In this document: positions 52,551 through 62,197 of the stretch, in pieces
How the letters are laid out: every line of letters starts with the position of its first letter
How positions within the stretch are numbered: position 1 is the first letter of the stretch
Assembly (NCBI GenBank): GCA_965277735.1
Contig: CBDIDO010000003.1
Span: forward strand, 992,001 to 1,056,000
Reading direction: 5' to 3'
From: RH-AL1 sp965277735
Lineage (GTDB): Bacteria; Pseudomonadota; Alphaproteobacteria; Rhizobiales; Beijerinckiaceae
DNA length: 64,000 nucleotides
Program-made: the position numbers and the translations under genes
Notes under the pieces: model-generated
The model's database searches: none
Told to the model about the DNA's origin: nothing
The model's input: only the letters and a program-made list of their open reading frames with translations

Positions 52551-53762
52551 ATGTCAGTCGAAAGACTCAAGTCGGATACCACGGGTTTCCACCCGTCCTT
52601 GGATCGTTGCTCTCGATGGATCTTCTCCATTCTTCCTGCGGCGTCGCTCCTCGCTCTATGCGGATGTGACACGTCCAGCAGCGCGCCCTCGACAGCCCCG
52701 GCGGTCGAGGTCGGTGTTCTCACGCTGGAACCCCAGCGTTTTGCCGTCACGACCGAATTGCCGGGCCGGACGACGGCATTCCAGATCGCCGAGGTCCGCC
52801 CCCAAGTGAGCGGCGTCATCGTCAAGCGGGCCTTCATCGAAGGTGGCGACGTCAAGGCCGGTCAACAACTCTACCTGATTGACCCGGCGACCTATCAGGC
52901 GACCTACGACGGCGCAGTCGCGACACTGGCGAAAAATAAGGCCGCGCTCGTTTCCGCGCGCGCCAAGGCGGACCGCTACAAGTCGCTTGTCGCGTCTCGT
53001 GCCGTCAGCAGACAGGATTACGATGACGCTTCGGCCTCAGCAGCCGAGGCCGAAGCCGACATTGCAACCGCCATGGCGAACATCGAACAGGCGAAGATCA
53101 ATCTCGCCTACACGAAGGTCATGGCGCCGATCACGGGCAGGATCGGACGCTCGTCTGTGACTGCGGGTGCGCTGGTAACCTCGCAACAGACGACGTCGCT
53201 GGCGACGGTCACCCAACTTGACCCGATCTACGTTGATGTCACGCAATCTTCGGCCACGATCTTACGTCTTCGGAAGGAGTTGGCAGACGGCAAAATTCAG
53301 AAGGCAGGGGCTAACGCAGCTAGGGTCGACCTCTTCCTTGAGGATGGAACGCACTATCCGCATCCGGGCACCCTTCAGTTCTCGGAGGTTAATATCGATG
53401 AGGGAACCGACACGGTTCTGACGCGCGCTATTTTCCCAAACCCCGAGCATCTGATGTTGCCTGGCATGTTCGTCCATGCGGCCCTTCAAGAAGGCATCAA
53501 CGACAAGGCGTTTCTCGTCCCGCAACGAAGCGTCTCGCGAAATGCTCACGATGACGCCACCGTGCTGCTCGTCGATGGCCGAGGCAAGGTATCGCTACAG
53601 ATCGTTCGGGCAGAAAAAGCCGTCGGCGATAAATGGGTGGTGACCGCGGGCCTCAAGGCCGGCGACCGCGTCATCGTCGAAGGCGTGCAGAAAGCTAGAC
53701 CCGGAGCAGTCGTGACGGTCGTCGACGCGAACAAAGCCGCAGCCATGTCGGCGAAGGACTAG
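52551..53762 (+). CDS. RND efflux periplasmic adaptor (AcrA/MexA family)
   Basis: This 403-residue lipoprotein has a signal peptide with lipobox LCGC at about residue 39. The lipoyl halves (ELPGRTTAFQIAEVRPQVSG and INLAYTKVMAPITGRIGRS) flank a coiled-coil hairpin rich in Ala, Lys and Ser. The beta-barrel and membrane-proximal domains follow (VDLFLEDGTHYPHPGTLQF, LMLPGMFVHA). All domains of a full adaptor are present. The ATG has GGGAG eight bases upstream. It is the first gene of a three-gene pump operon; the permease starts 5 bp after its stop. Confidence 0.93.
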   Translation: MSVERLKSDTTGFHPSLDRCSRWIFSILPAASLLALCGCDTSSSAPSTAPAVEVGVLTLEPQRFAVTTELPGRTTAFQIAEVRPQVSGVIVKRAFIEGGDVKAGQQLYLIDPATYQATYDGAVATLAKNKAALVSARAKADRYKSLVASRAVSRQDYDDASASAAEAEADIATAMANIEQAKINLAYTKVMAPITGRIGRSSVTAGALVTSQQTTSLATVTQLDPIYVDVTQSSATILRLRKELADGKIQKAGANAARVDLFLEDGTHYPHPGTLQFSEVNIDEGTDTVLTRAIFPNPEHLMLPGMFVHAALQEGINDKAFLVPQRSVSRNAHDDATVLLVDGRGKVSLQIVRAEKAVGDKWVVTAGLKAGDRVIVEGVQKARPGAVVTVVDANKAAAMSAKD

Positions 53763-53767
53763 CAATA

Positions 53768-56700
53768 ATGTCGCGATTTTTCATCGACCGCCCAGTCTTT
53801 GCCTGGGTAATCGGCCTCATCATCATGTTGGTCGGCGCCCTATCGGTGTTTCAACTTCCGATCGCGCAATATCCCTCGATCGCCCCACCGCAGATCGCCA
53901 TCACGGTCACGTACCCAGGCGCATCGGCGCAGACCGTCGCCGATACGGTGATCCGTCCTATCCAGCAGCAGATGTCGGGGTTGGACGGCCTCGAATACAT
54001 CTCATCAAATTCTCAAGCCGACGGATCGATGGAAATCGACCTAACCTTCAAGCAAGGCACCGACGTCAATATTGCACAAGTCCAGGTTCAGAATAAGCTT
54101 TCGTTGGCAGAGGCGACGCTGCCGACGGAGGTGACGACGCAAGGCGTCAAGGTTACGAAGGCAACCAAGAATTTCATGGTGATCCTTGGATTTGTCTCGA
54201 CCGACAACAGTATGAACGCTCAGGACATCACCGACTATGTCGCCTCCAACGTGCAGGACCCTTTGAGCCGCGTGACAGGCGTGGGCGATTATACGTTGTT
54301 CGGCTCGGAATACGCGATGCGAATCTGGCTGGATCCGGCGAAACTCTACAAATATTCACTCACGATCGGCGATGTCACGGGCGCCATCAACGCGCAGAAT
54401 GTTCAGGTTTCCTCCGGCGAGCTTGGCGGCCTTCCCGCTGCGAAAGGCCAGCGGCTTGATGCCACGATCATTGGACCAACACGGTTTGAAACGGCGGAAC
54501 AGTTTGAAAGCATTCTTCTCAAAGTAAATCAAACCGGCTCGCAGGTCCGTCTGAAGGACGTTGCACGTGTAGAACTCGGGGCGCAGGTCTACTCTACTAC
54601 CGCATCTTTCAACAACGCGCCCGCGACCGGACTGGCCCTCAAGCTTGCGCCCGGCGCAAACCAGATCACGACCGAGAATGCGGTCCGTTCGGAAATCGCG
54701 AACCTTGAGCAGTTTTTTCCGCCGGGGCTCAAGGTCGTGTATCCGCTCGACACGCAACCCTTCATAACCTTGTCGTTGCAAGAAGTGGTCAAGACGTTGT
54801 TCGAAGCCGTTGGGCTCGTCTTCATCGTGATGTTCGTCTTCCTTCAGAACTTTCGGGCAACCCTGATCCCGACGATCGCGGTGCCGATCGTACTTCTCGG
54901 AACCTTTGGCGTGCTCGCTGCTCTAGGTTATTCCATCAATACTTTGACCATGCTCGCGATGGTTCTGGCGGTCGGACTTCTGGTCGACGATGCCATCGTC
55001 GTCGTCGAGAACGTCGAAAGAGTCATGGAGGAAGAACATTTGTCGCCGCGCGAGGCCACGAGAAAGTCGATGGACCAAATCTCCGGGGCGCTGATTGGCA
55101 TCGCCATGGTGCTGTCCGCCGTCTTTTTGCCGATGGCTTTTCTGAGTGGTTCGACTGGTGTCATCTATCGACAGTTCTCTGTGACAATCGTCGCTGCCAT
55201 GATTTTATCCGTCGTGGTGGCGCTCATCCTGACCCCTGCTTTGTGCGCGACCCTGCTCAAGCCAAAGCGAGGCGATACGAGCCAGCACGGTTTGTTCGGG
55301 CTCTTTAATCGCGGCTTTGGAGCAACCAACCGACGCTACGTCAGGATCGTCGGCGGCATGACCGCGCGGCCGGTACTCAGCATGGTCGGCTTTGCGATCG
55401 TCGTCGTTGCCATGGCCTTGTTGTTTTTCAAGATCCCATCCGGCTTCTTACCGGATGAGGATCAGGCCCTATTGTTCGCACAGGTTTCGACGCCGCCAGG
55501 GGCGACGGCCGAGGAGACCGCCACCGTCAACAAGCGGGTCGTCGACTATTTGCTGTCGGCAGAGAAGGACAACGTCGTTTCGGCCTTCTCGGTCGTTGGA
55601 TTCAATTTTTCAGGTCAGGGACAAAACGCTGGCTTCCTTGCCATCAGCCTCAAGGACTGGAGCCTTCGCCTGCTCCCCTCGCAGTCCGCGGCGGCCGTCG
55701 CCGGGAGGGTGATGCAGCACTTCGCCGGAACTCGGGACGCGCTTATTTTCTGCTTTTCGCCGCCTGCCGTCATCGAGCTCGGCAACGCGACCGGATTTGA
55801 TCTTGAGCTCGTCGATCGCGGGCATGTCGGCCGAGAGAAGCTTCTGGCCGCACGCAATCAACTTTTGGGGATGGCGGCCCAAACCCCGCAATTGATGGGC
55901 GTCAGACCCAACGGGATCGAAGACGCGCCTCAGTACAAGCTCGAGATCGATCGCGAAAAGGCAAATGCGGTCGGGGTCTCGATTGCAGACGTGAACACTC
56001 TCGTAGAAGGCGGTTTTGGGTCGCAATACGTCAATCAGTTCCTTCGAGACGGACGCGTCAAGCAAGTCTACGTGCAGGGAAAGGAGTCGTCGCGCATGCT
56101 CCCTGACCAGCTGGCTCAGTGGTATCTGCGAAACACTAGCAATAACATGGTCCCATTTTCGGCGTTCCTAGGCGGAACCTGGCAACTCGGTGCCCAGAAG
56201 GTCGAAAATTATAACGGTGCGACCGCCTTCGAAATCCTTGGCGCGCCTGCGCTGGGGAACAGTTCAGGTTTGGCGCTTCAAATCGTCGGTGCTCTTGCCG
56301 CCAAGCTTCCGAAAGGCGTCGGCTACGAGTGGACGGGGCTGTCCTACGAGCAAGCGAATGCGGGATCGCAGACAGCGGTTCTATATGCCCTTTCTGTTAT
56401 CGCCATCCTGTTCTGTCTCGCCGCCCTTTATGAGAGCTGGGTAATTCCGTTTGCCGTCATCCTTGTCGTGCCGCTCGGCATCGTCGGCGCGATCTTAGCG
56501 ACCCTCTATCGCGGTATGGACAACGACGTTTATTTCCAGGTCGGCCTGCTGACGACCGTCGGACTCGCCGTCAAGAACGCAATCTTGATCGTCGAATTCG
56601 CCAAAGCGTTTTTTGAAGGCGGCGACAGCCTTGGGGAAGCCGCGCTGAAAGCCGCCGGAGAACGACTCCGGCCTATACTCATGACATCCCTCGCGTTCGT

Positions 56701-56914
56701 CTGCGGTGTGTTCCCACTATCGGTCGCAAGCGGCGCGGGTGCGGCAAGCCGGCTCGCCATCGGTACGGCCGTCGTCGGCGGCATGGTCACAGCCACGGTG
56801 TTGGCCATCTTCTTCGTGCCGGTCTTCTTTGTTGCCGTTCTTGGGCTCTTCCGAACGAAGCGAGCCCGAGAGAAACTTGGCCTGAGTCCAACCATCGAAG
56901 GGGCTGCAACGTGA
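53768..56914 (+). CDS. RND multidrug efflux permease (AcrB/MexB family, HAE1)
   Basis: This 1048-residue inner-membrane antiporter begins MSRFFIDRPVFAWVIGLIIM, typical of HAE1 pumps. Twelve membrane helices in two halves and two large periplasmic loops are evident. The proton-relay acids are in VGLLVDDAIVVVENVER, and the partner Lys is in AVKNAILIVEFAK. It should export hydrophobic or amphiphilic compounds using the proton gradient, in complex with its neighbours. Its end overlaps the outer-membrane factor gene by four bases. Confidence 0.95.
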   Translation: MSRFFIDRPVFAWVIGLIIMLVGALSVFQLPIAQYPSIAPPQIAITVTYPGASAQTVADTVIRPIQQQMSGLDGLEYISSNSQADGSMEIDLTFKQGTDVNIAQVQVQNKLSLAEATLPTEVTTQGVKVTKATKNFMVILGFVSTDNSMNAQDITDYVASNVQDPLSRVTGVGDYTLFGSEYAMRIWLDPAKLYKYSLTIGDVTGAINAQNVQVSSGELGGLPAAKGQRLDATIIGPTRFETAEQFESILLKVNQTGSQVRLKDVARVELGAQVYSTTASFNNAPATGLALKLAPGANQITTENAVRSEIANLEQFFPPGLKVVYPLDTQPFITLSLQEVVKTLFEAVGLVFIVMFVFLQNFRATLIPTIAVPIVLLGTFGVLAALGYSINTLTMLAMVLAVGLLVDDAIVVVENVERVMEEEHLSPREATRKSMDQISGALIGIAMVLSAVFLPMAFLSGSTGVIYRQFSVTIVAAMILSVVVALILTPALCATLLKPKRGDTSQHGLFGLFNRGFGATNRRYVRIVGGMTARPVLSMVGFAIVVVAMALLFFKIPSGFLPDEDQALLFAQVSTPPGATAEETATVNKRVVDYLLSAEKDNVVSAFSVVGFNFSGQGQNAGFLAISLKDWSLRLLPSQSAAAVAGRVMQHFAGTRDALIFCFSPPAVIELGNATGFDLELVDRGHVGREKLLAARNQLLGMAAQTPQLMGVRPNGIEDAPQYKLEIDREKANAVGVSIADVNTLVEGGFGSQYVNQFLRDGRVKQVYVQGKESSRMLPDQLAQWYLRNTSNNMVPFSAFLGGTWQLGAQKVENYNGATAFEILGAPALGNSSGLALQIVGALAAKLPKGVGYEWTGLSYEQANAGSQTAVLYALSVIAILFCLAALYESWVIPFAVILVVPLGIVGAILATLYRGMDNDVYFQVGLLTTVGLAVKNAILIVEFAKAFFEGGDSLGEAALKAAGERLRPILMTSLAFVCGVFPLSVASGAGAASRLAIGTAVVGGMVTATVLAIFFVPVFFVAVLGLFRTKRAREKLGLSPTIEGAAT

Positions 56915-58338
56915 AGCCCCCCTTTGCTCTCCTCCCTATGATTCTGTTGGGCGCCTGCAGTTTCATCCCGAAGTACGAACGTCCTCCCCTGGCTGTCGTC
57001 AATCAATATCCTTTTACGTCTCGCCCCGATGTTGAATCGAGCGTTCTGGAGTCCGATCTCGATTGGCAAGACTTTTTTCGGAGTCCGATCTCGCGACACC
57101 TCATCGATCTTGCGCTTCAAAACAACCGAGACCTGCGTGTCGCGGTCGGGAATATCGAGACGGCTCAGGCGAACGCGCGTATTCAAAATGCGAGCCTGTT
57201 TCCAATGATCAACGCTGTCGGCTCGGGGGACTTCCAACGAACTCCGGCGGACGTAAGCGGCTTCGGGAGCGTCTACAAGCTCCGCGAGTACAGTCTTGGT
57301 GCCAGCGCGATGTCTTATGAACTCGATCTGTTCGGCAAGATCCGGAGCCAAGCGAAGCAGGCGGAGGAGCAGGCCCTTAGCTCGGCAGAAACGCGTTGGA
57401 GCACGCAGATCTCGCTCATCGCGCAGGTCGAATCTGAATACCTTTCCTGGCTCGCCGACATGGAATCACGTCAGATTTCCGATGATACCGCCCGCGCGCA
57501 AAAGCGCTCCTTTGACCTGCGTCGGGCGACGTTGGAGAAGGGCACCGGTACCGACCTCGACGTAGCGCAGGCCGAAACGACGTTCCGAACCGCGGAGGCA
57601 AGCGTCGCACGTTACACCCGCGCCGCAGGTCAGGACATGGACGAACTCGTCCTTCTTGTTGGCACGAGCATATCGGATCAGCTGAAGCACCGCATGACAA
57701 AAGAGATCGGTCTCCGGTCACACCAATCTTTTCCCGCTCTGATCGCGGGCCTGCCTTCGAGCCTGCTGCAACGTCGCCCCGATGTTAAGGCGGCCGAGTA
57801 CACCTTGCTTGCCGCCAATGCCAACATCGGTGCGGCACGTGCAGCCTTCTTTCCGTCCGTGACACTGACCGGCAGCGGCGGCGCGGCCAGCAGCTCCCTC
57901 ACGCATCTTTTCAGGCCGGGACAGGCTTCGTTGCTTTTCGAGCCGCAAGTCAGCGTCCCGATCTTCGATGCCGGCAAGAATCTCGCGAGCCTCGACACCG
58001 CGCAGACCGAGAAGCGCATCGAAGTTGCGAATTACGAAAAGTCGATCCAGTCGGCGTTTCATGACGTCTCTGACGCACTTGTCGCGCGAACGACGTATAC
58101 GAACCAATTGCGCGCGCAAGAGAAACTAGTACAAGCCGATCAGCGCTATTATGATCTTTCAAAAATGCGCTTCACGACAGGCGCAGACAACTTTCTAAAT
58201 GTGCTAGTGGCGCAGAATTCGTTGTTCAGCGCACAGCTCGATCTCGTGGCTCTACGGCTTTCAGAGAGGCAGAACCTAGTTACCCTCTACAAGGCTTTGG
58301 GAGGCGGTTGGAAGGGAGACGCTGCCACTGTTCGCTAA
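56911..58338 (+). CDS. Outer-membrane efflux lipoprotein (OprM/NodT family)
   Basis: This 475-residue protein has a lipoprotein signal (MILLGACSF, lipidated Cys at 16). It shows the two repeated TolC-type halves: SRHLIDLALQNNRDLRVAV near 65, a mid-protein block DISPLAY-like in position with SSLLQRRPDVKAAEYTLLAANANIGAARA, and NQLRAQEKLVQ near the end. It forms the trimeric exit duct of the pump. Its ATG overlaps the permease stop (ATGA). Confidence 0.93.
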   Translation: MKPPFALLPMILLGACSFIPKYERPPLAVVNQYPFTSRPDVESSVLESDLDWQDFFRSPISRHLIDLALQNNRDLRVAVGNIETAQANARIQNASLFPMINAVGSGDFQRTPADVSGFGSVYKLREYSLGASAMSYELDLFGKIRSQAKQAEEQALSSAETRWSTQISLIAQVESEYLSWLADMESRQISDDTARAQKRSFDLRRATLEKGTGTDLDVAQAETTFRTAEASVARYTRAAGQDMDELVLLVGTSISDQLKHRMTKEIGLRSHQSFPALIAGLPSSLLQRRPDVKAAEYTLLAANANIGAARAAFFPSVTLTGSGGAASSSLTHLFRPGQASLLFEPQVSVPIFDAGKNLASLDTAQTEKRIEVANYEKSIQSAFHDVSDALVARTTYTNQLRAQEKLVQADQRYYDLSKMRFTTGADNFLNVLVAQNSLFSAQLDLVALRLSERQNLVTLYKALGGGWKGDAATVR

Positions 58339-58485
58339 TGATCGTTAAGCGGCATCAGGGCCGAACAGACATATCCTTGCGAGGTAGTGGCGGCGTCGAT
58401 AACCGTCTCCAAGACTTCGAGCCGCCAAGCGCCTTTGCGACAACTACACCTCGCTAACAACCATTACTAGTTGACTGACTGTCTA

Positions 58486-59181
58486 TCATTTCACCTTCAG
58501 CCCCAGCTCGCCAAGTATCTGTCCCGCCTGGTTCGAAGAAATCGTAGCGCCGCGAAACGAGGCGGCGTTCAGTAGCTTCAACCCGCCAAGGTCGGCGCCG
58601 CGCAGGTCAGCACCCTCGAATTGTGCATCGACGAGGTTGGCTTCGCGCAGGCTGCACTCCTCAAATACGGCGAAGCGAAAATCGCATTTGCGCAGATCAG
58701 CCTGCGCAAAATCCACTTTTAGAAACCTTCCGTTCCGGAAATTGAACCCCGCCAACTTCGCGTAGACGAGCAATGTTTCAGCGAAGGTAACCCCGAGTGC
58801 CCTAGCTTCGGTAAGATCGGCTCCAGTCAGCTTGCAGCCGTGGAAAGATGCAGATGCCAACACCGATCGCCGCAGCGATGCATTGCTCAGATCGCTCGAA
58901 ACAAAGGAAGCATCGCTCAATCGAGCGCCTACGAACGTTGCCGAAGCCCCGCGGCAAGAATGCAATTTTGAGCGCTCCAGACTTGACCCGGTAAAATCGG
59001 TTTGGCGCAGGTCACATCGTTCGAATGTCCAATCCGCAAGCTCCAGGCCGGCAAGATCAACATCTTTCAAAACGCAATCCACAAGATGGAAGGGCGTCCC
59101 TCGCGAAGCTAGCGCTTCTACGTCTGCCTTGCTCAAGGGCCGTTCGCGGATCGTGGAATTCGAGGATAATTCGTCAGTCAT
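58486..59181 (-). CDS. Pentapeptide-repeat protein
   Basis: This 231-residue protein carries many tandem A(D/N/S)(L/F)xx units from about residue 40 to 205, for example TDFTGSSLERSKL, SDLSNASLRRSVL and ADLRGADLGGLKL. They would build a right-handed quadrilateral beta-helix. Length and continuous repeats resemble Qnr/MfpA-type proteins that shield DNA gyrase, but the sequence could equally be one of the many repeat proteins of unknown role. It is convergent with the RND pump. Confidence 0.85.
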   Translation of the reverse strand: MTDELSSNSTIRERPLSKADVEALASRGTPFHLVDCVLKDVDLAGLELADWTFERCDLRQTDFTGSSLERSKLHSCRGASATFVGARLSDASFVSSDLSNASLRRSVLASASFHGCKLTGADLTEARALGVTFAETLLVYAKLAGFNFRNGRFLKVDFAQADLRKCDFRFAVFEECSLREANLVDAQFEGADLRGADLGGLKLLNAASFRGATISSNQAGQILGELGLKVK

Positions 59182-59267
59182 GTCCTACCGATTCTGTGTC
59201 GAAACGCTCCGTCGAAAGGCTTCGTACAGCCAAGTTCAAAGCCTCTCAACAGAACGATAACGAAAGC

Positions 59268-59525
59268 ATCTGGTGCGATCGGCGCTGGGCCGGTGGCGGC
59301 GAGATCGAAGAAGCGACGTCTCACGTGCGCCCGGCAGGAGGGGAGCATGATGATGCCTCTTTCGGCCAGCGCGCGGTAGCCGCCGTAGCCGTCGACCTGA
59401 AGGGTACCGCTGAAGCCGGCGAGACGAGCGATGGCTAGCTCGGCATTCCGATCCGGCGCGTAGACGTAGGCGACTGCCGGCGGATCAGGGCCGCGCCAAG
59501 GCCGATCGCGCGCATAGGCCCAGAG
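59268..59525 (-). pseudogene. IS66-family transposase remnant (TnpC fragment)
   Basis: The minus-strand frame reads LWAYARDRPWRGPDPPAVA, YVYAPDRNAELAIARLAGF, LQVDGYGGYRALAERG and CRAHVRRRFFDLAATGPAPI. This is the core of the IS66 TnpC transposase, including the catalytic Asp in QVDGY and the WAHxRR-type block (here CRAHVRR). Both ends of the gene are gone, and a stop precedes the fragment. It is only about 85 codons of a protein of about 500. Confidence 0.8.
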
Positions 59526-59581
59526 TTAGCCGTTACTGGTTCGCCCACGGCCCGGACCTATGCTGCTACAAGGAGACGATC

Positions 59582-59869
59582 ATGGCGGCTTATCTGATTA
59601 TCGAAGGTGCGATAACGGACCAGACGAGATGGGCGGCGTACCGTAGCGCGGTGGTGCCGTTGATCGAGCGTTTCGGCGGCAAGCGCTTTAACGCGTCGCA
59701 CGGCGCGGAGAGATTGGAGGGCGTAAATGAGAACCGGATCTTGGCCTTGTTTGAGTTTAGCTCAACGGCGGAGCTGAAGGCGTTCTGGGCTTCGCCCGAA
59801 TACGTTCCGGTAAAGATGCTCCGCCAATGCGCAGCAACGCTGGAGATATGGGCCGTGGCAAGCGGTTAA
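59582..59869 (+). CDS. DUF1330 family protein
   Basis: This 95-residue dimeric alpha-beta-barrel-type protein begins AAYLIIEGAITDQTRWAAYR, then a LIERFGGKRFNASHGAERLEG stretch and STAELKAFWASPEYVPVKMLR. These are the DUF1330 hallmarks; function unknown. An AGGAG lies 8 bases before the ATG. It is an intact gene between transposon remnants, and no partner gene is nearby. Confidence 0.88.
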   Translation: MAAYLIIEGAITDQTRWAAYRSAVVPLIERFGGKRFNASHGAERLEGVNENRILALFEFSSTAELKAFWASPEYVPVKMLRQCAATLEIWAVASG

Positions 59870-59939
59870 GCACGATGAGGTTATCGCTCGGGGCGCGCTC
59901 GGCGAGACGCCTGCTACGATCCGCTTCTTCGGCATCGAA

Positions 59940-60141
59940 GTCAGTGCGGGCTGCGGCCGGCCCCTAGCAGATAGGCGATCGTAAAACTCGAGAGCGAAAA
60001 TGCCACCGATCGTCAGCATGCATGGCTTGCGGACGCGAAGCCGATCCGACAGAACGCCGGTGACGATAAGAGCGACGGCATTCGGTGCCCATGACCAAGT
60101 TTCCCACAGCGTTCGCCGCGGCCACCCTGAAAGGGTCGCTT
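59940..60141 (-). pseudogene. MFS transporter fragment, frameshifted
   Basis: Allowing one extra T near 60103, the minus strand reads FRVAAANAVGN, then WSWAPNAVALIVTGVLSDRL and RVRKPCMLTIGG. This matches the middle of the MFS carrier at 16864-18411 (VAAANAVGNWSW, SDRLRVRKP). The remainder is missing on both sides. It is a decayed paralogue of about 60 codons. Nothing else is recognisable in 59870-60271. Confidence 0.7.
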
Positions 60142-60271
60142 CTTGAGCTCAACTCGTGGGCCGAAGCTGACGTCGCTTTCAGATGGACCCGCAGCACGCG
60201 TATCGATTGCCTTGTGATCATACAGCGACTAGTAAGCAGCTTCCTGTCGGACTCGAATATGGGATCTGAAG

Positions 60272-61311
60272 ATGGTCTCTGACGAAACAGTGTGTCCGAA
60301 AGCCTCCGTGTCGATCCTGGCGACCTTTTCCGAAGGATTCTTCCTCAAAAACTTGGCTGTCCGCCAGGACAACTCGCTGCTGGTGTCGGACCTCACGCGC
60401 AAAGGGCTCTGGTATCTGCCGCCTGCGCGAGGAAATGCGGTGGTCGAACCTTCCCTGCTAGCCTCGTTCGATCAGCCGACCTTTGCATTATCGAGTTCGA
60501 ACCGGACGTCTTTCTGGTAGCCACCTCCAACCTATACTCGACGCACGAGAGCTACCTTTATAGCCTGGATCTTCGCGGCTGGTCGCCAGGTGTGTCCGCC
60601 GTGCCGGTAGAAGTGCTGCGCTTTCCCGATATCGCGCAGAGCCTCAACGGCGGCTGCATGATCGCGCCAGGAATCATTCTCGTCGCCGACTCTTTTGCCG
60701 GGCTTATCTGGCGCGTCGACTTCGTCCGCGACGGACGCGCGACAACGAGCGTCTGGTTGCGGCACTACAGCATGGGGCACGATCCGAACGGTGGCCTTCT
60801 CGCTGACCAGCCCGGCATCAATGGGCTGTGCCATGTCGCTTCGACCGGCCACCTCTACTTTACCTCCACCGTGCACAAACTTTTCATGCGGATGCGCATC
60901 GACCCGATCACGCACGCCGCGCTCGGCGAGCCGGAGCTGGTGGCGAGCGGCTACTGGTACGACGACTTCTGCGTCGACGAAAAGACGGGTCTCGCCTACG
61001 TGACGACGCACCGCGAGAATACGATAGAGGCGGTCTGGTTGGAGCCGCGCCGGAACGTCTCGACCGAACCAGCTGCCGAGGGGGCGACCAGCACCGGCCA
61101 GATCCGCATGACGGTTGCAGGCGATCCCTTCGACGATAGGTTGGTCGGTCCTTCGAGCATTGCATGGAGCCGGCTGCCCGGCGAGCGCGGCCGCGTCGCG
61201 TTCGTCACCAGCGACGGCGGCACCAAGGCGCCCCCGAAGGACGGCCTAATTCGTCCAGCCAGGGTCCTGCGGATTGATTTACAACGATCTACATCAGATC
61301 TCGAAAGATAA
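60272..61311 (+). pseudogene. Frameshifted SMP-30/beta-propeller-like gene
   Basis: The first 66 codons (FFLKNLAVRQDNSLLVSDLT, then LWYLPPARG) run in one frame from the ATG at 60272. Near 60475 the frame changes and continues IIEFEPDVFLVATSNLYS and onward for 270 codons. Repeated blocks such as GGCMIAPGIILVADSFAGLIW, GINGLCHVASTGHLYFTST and DDFCVDEKTGLAYVTTHREN are blades of an SMP-30/gluconolactonase-like propeller. Adding one base restores about 346 residues. No signal peptide is seen. It is either a recent pseudogene or a sequencing error. Confidence 0.6.
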
Positions 61312-61588
61312 TATCCCGGTCGCCGAGATCCCGCTGGTTATCGCCGTCTGCACTTTTCGCATACAGCACATGAGGTAGCCCATGTGCCTGAGGATGAGGA
61401 TTTCTGTCTGTGTTTCGGCCCTTTAATTGCGGGCTGGGGTCAACTCCTTTCTCTGAGCCCATAGTCGATCAGTTTCTTCGTAATGGGCGTGCTGATTCGT
61501 TCCGTCGCAAGCGCCGCGCGGAGATGGTCGGGGTTTCGAAACGCGGCGCGTTCTCCGGGAGAAGCGTGGTTGGTTTGCTCTCCTCCGA
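61312..61588. other. Intergenic region, no gene seen
   Basis: These 277 bp lie between the broken propeller gene and the IS110 remnant. Short frames on both strands show no motif or start. No clear hairpin or promoter was found. Confidence 0.4.
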
Positions 61589-62156
61589 TTAGTGTTTTCG
61601 ACAGGTTTCGACCCTTTGTCCTGACGCCGGGGTCACGGTCCCTTCCGAGGTCGACGAGCGCCTCTTGATGATGTTCGGGTACGATCCCTCATCGACTGCA
61701 GCGAAGTGCAGACTTGCCGCCACCAGCCGAAACACCGAGGTCATCCCACCACCGTCCCGGCGGGGACATCGCAGGCTCGTCACGCGAGTCTGCGAACCGT
61801 TGATATCTGTTTGGATCAGGCGGGGCTTGGCGTGGCCCCATTCGGACGTGGTCCGTCCACCCAGATGCAATGCAAAATGACGGCGATCTTGCGCGCGGTC
61901 GCGACCTTCGCCTTCTTCATGCCGATGGGCTTGGCTAGGTGGCCAGGCGCAGGCCTCAAGCCTTCAACGACCAGCGCTTGGTGCGATGGAGCAGCACGCT
62001 GGCGGCCTGGTAGAGGTAGTTCCTCAGCAGGCGATCGCCCCAGCGCGAGATCTTGCCGTTCCTAAGGTCGGACGCAGAGCGCTCCGCTATCGCCGGCAGG
62101 GCGGCCGTCACCGGATCCTCACGCCCCGGCGCTATTGCCTGGTCCATCGCGTCCAA
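61589..62156 (-). pseudogene. IS110-family transposase remnant
   Basis: Minus-strand frames carry the C-terminal half of an IS110/IS1111 transposase: RNGKISRWGDRLLRNYLYQA, ASVLLHRTKRWS, then after a stop and shift IGMKKAKVATARKIAVILHC and IWVDG. In the family this reads as '(G)DRLLR.YL.EAA..LL.R..RWS..KAWG..LA.R.G..KA.VA.AR.LA.IL..MW..G'. At least two frameshifts are present and the N-terminal DEDD nuclease part is missing. The frame below 61870 may be its altered tail. Confidence 0.75.
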
Positions 62157-62197
62157 TCCGTGAGGATCGAGGCGGCAGGGGCTTCAGGCAGAAAGCG

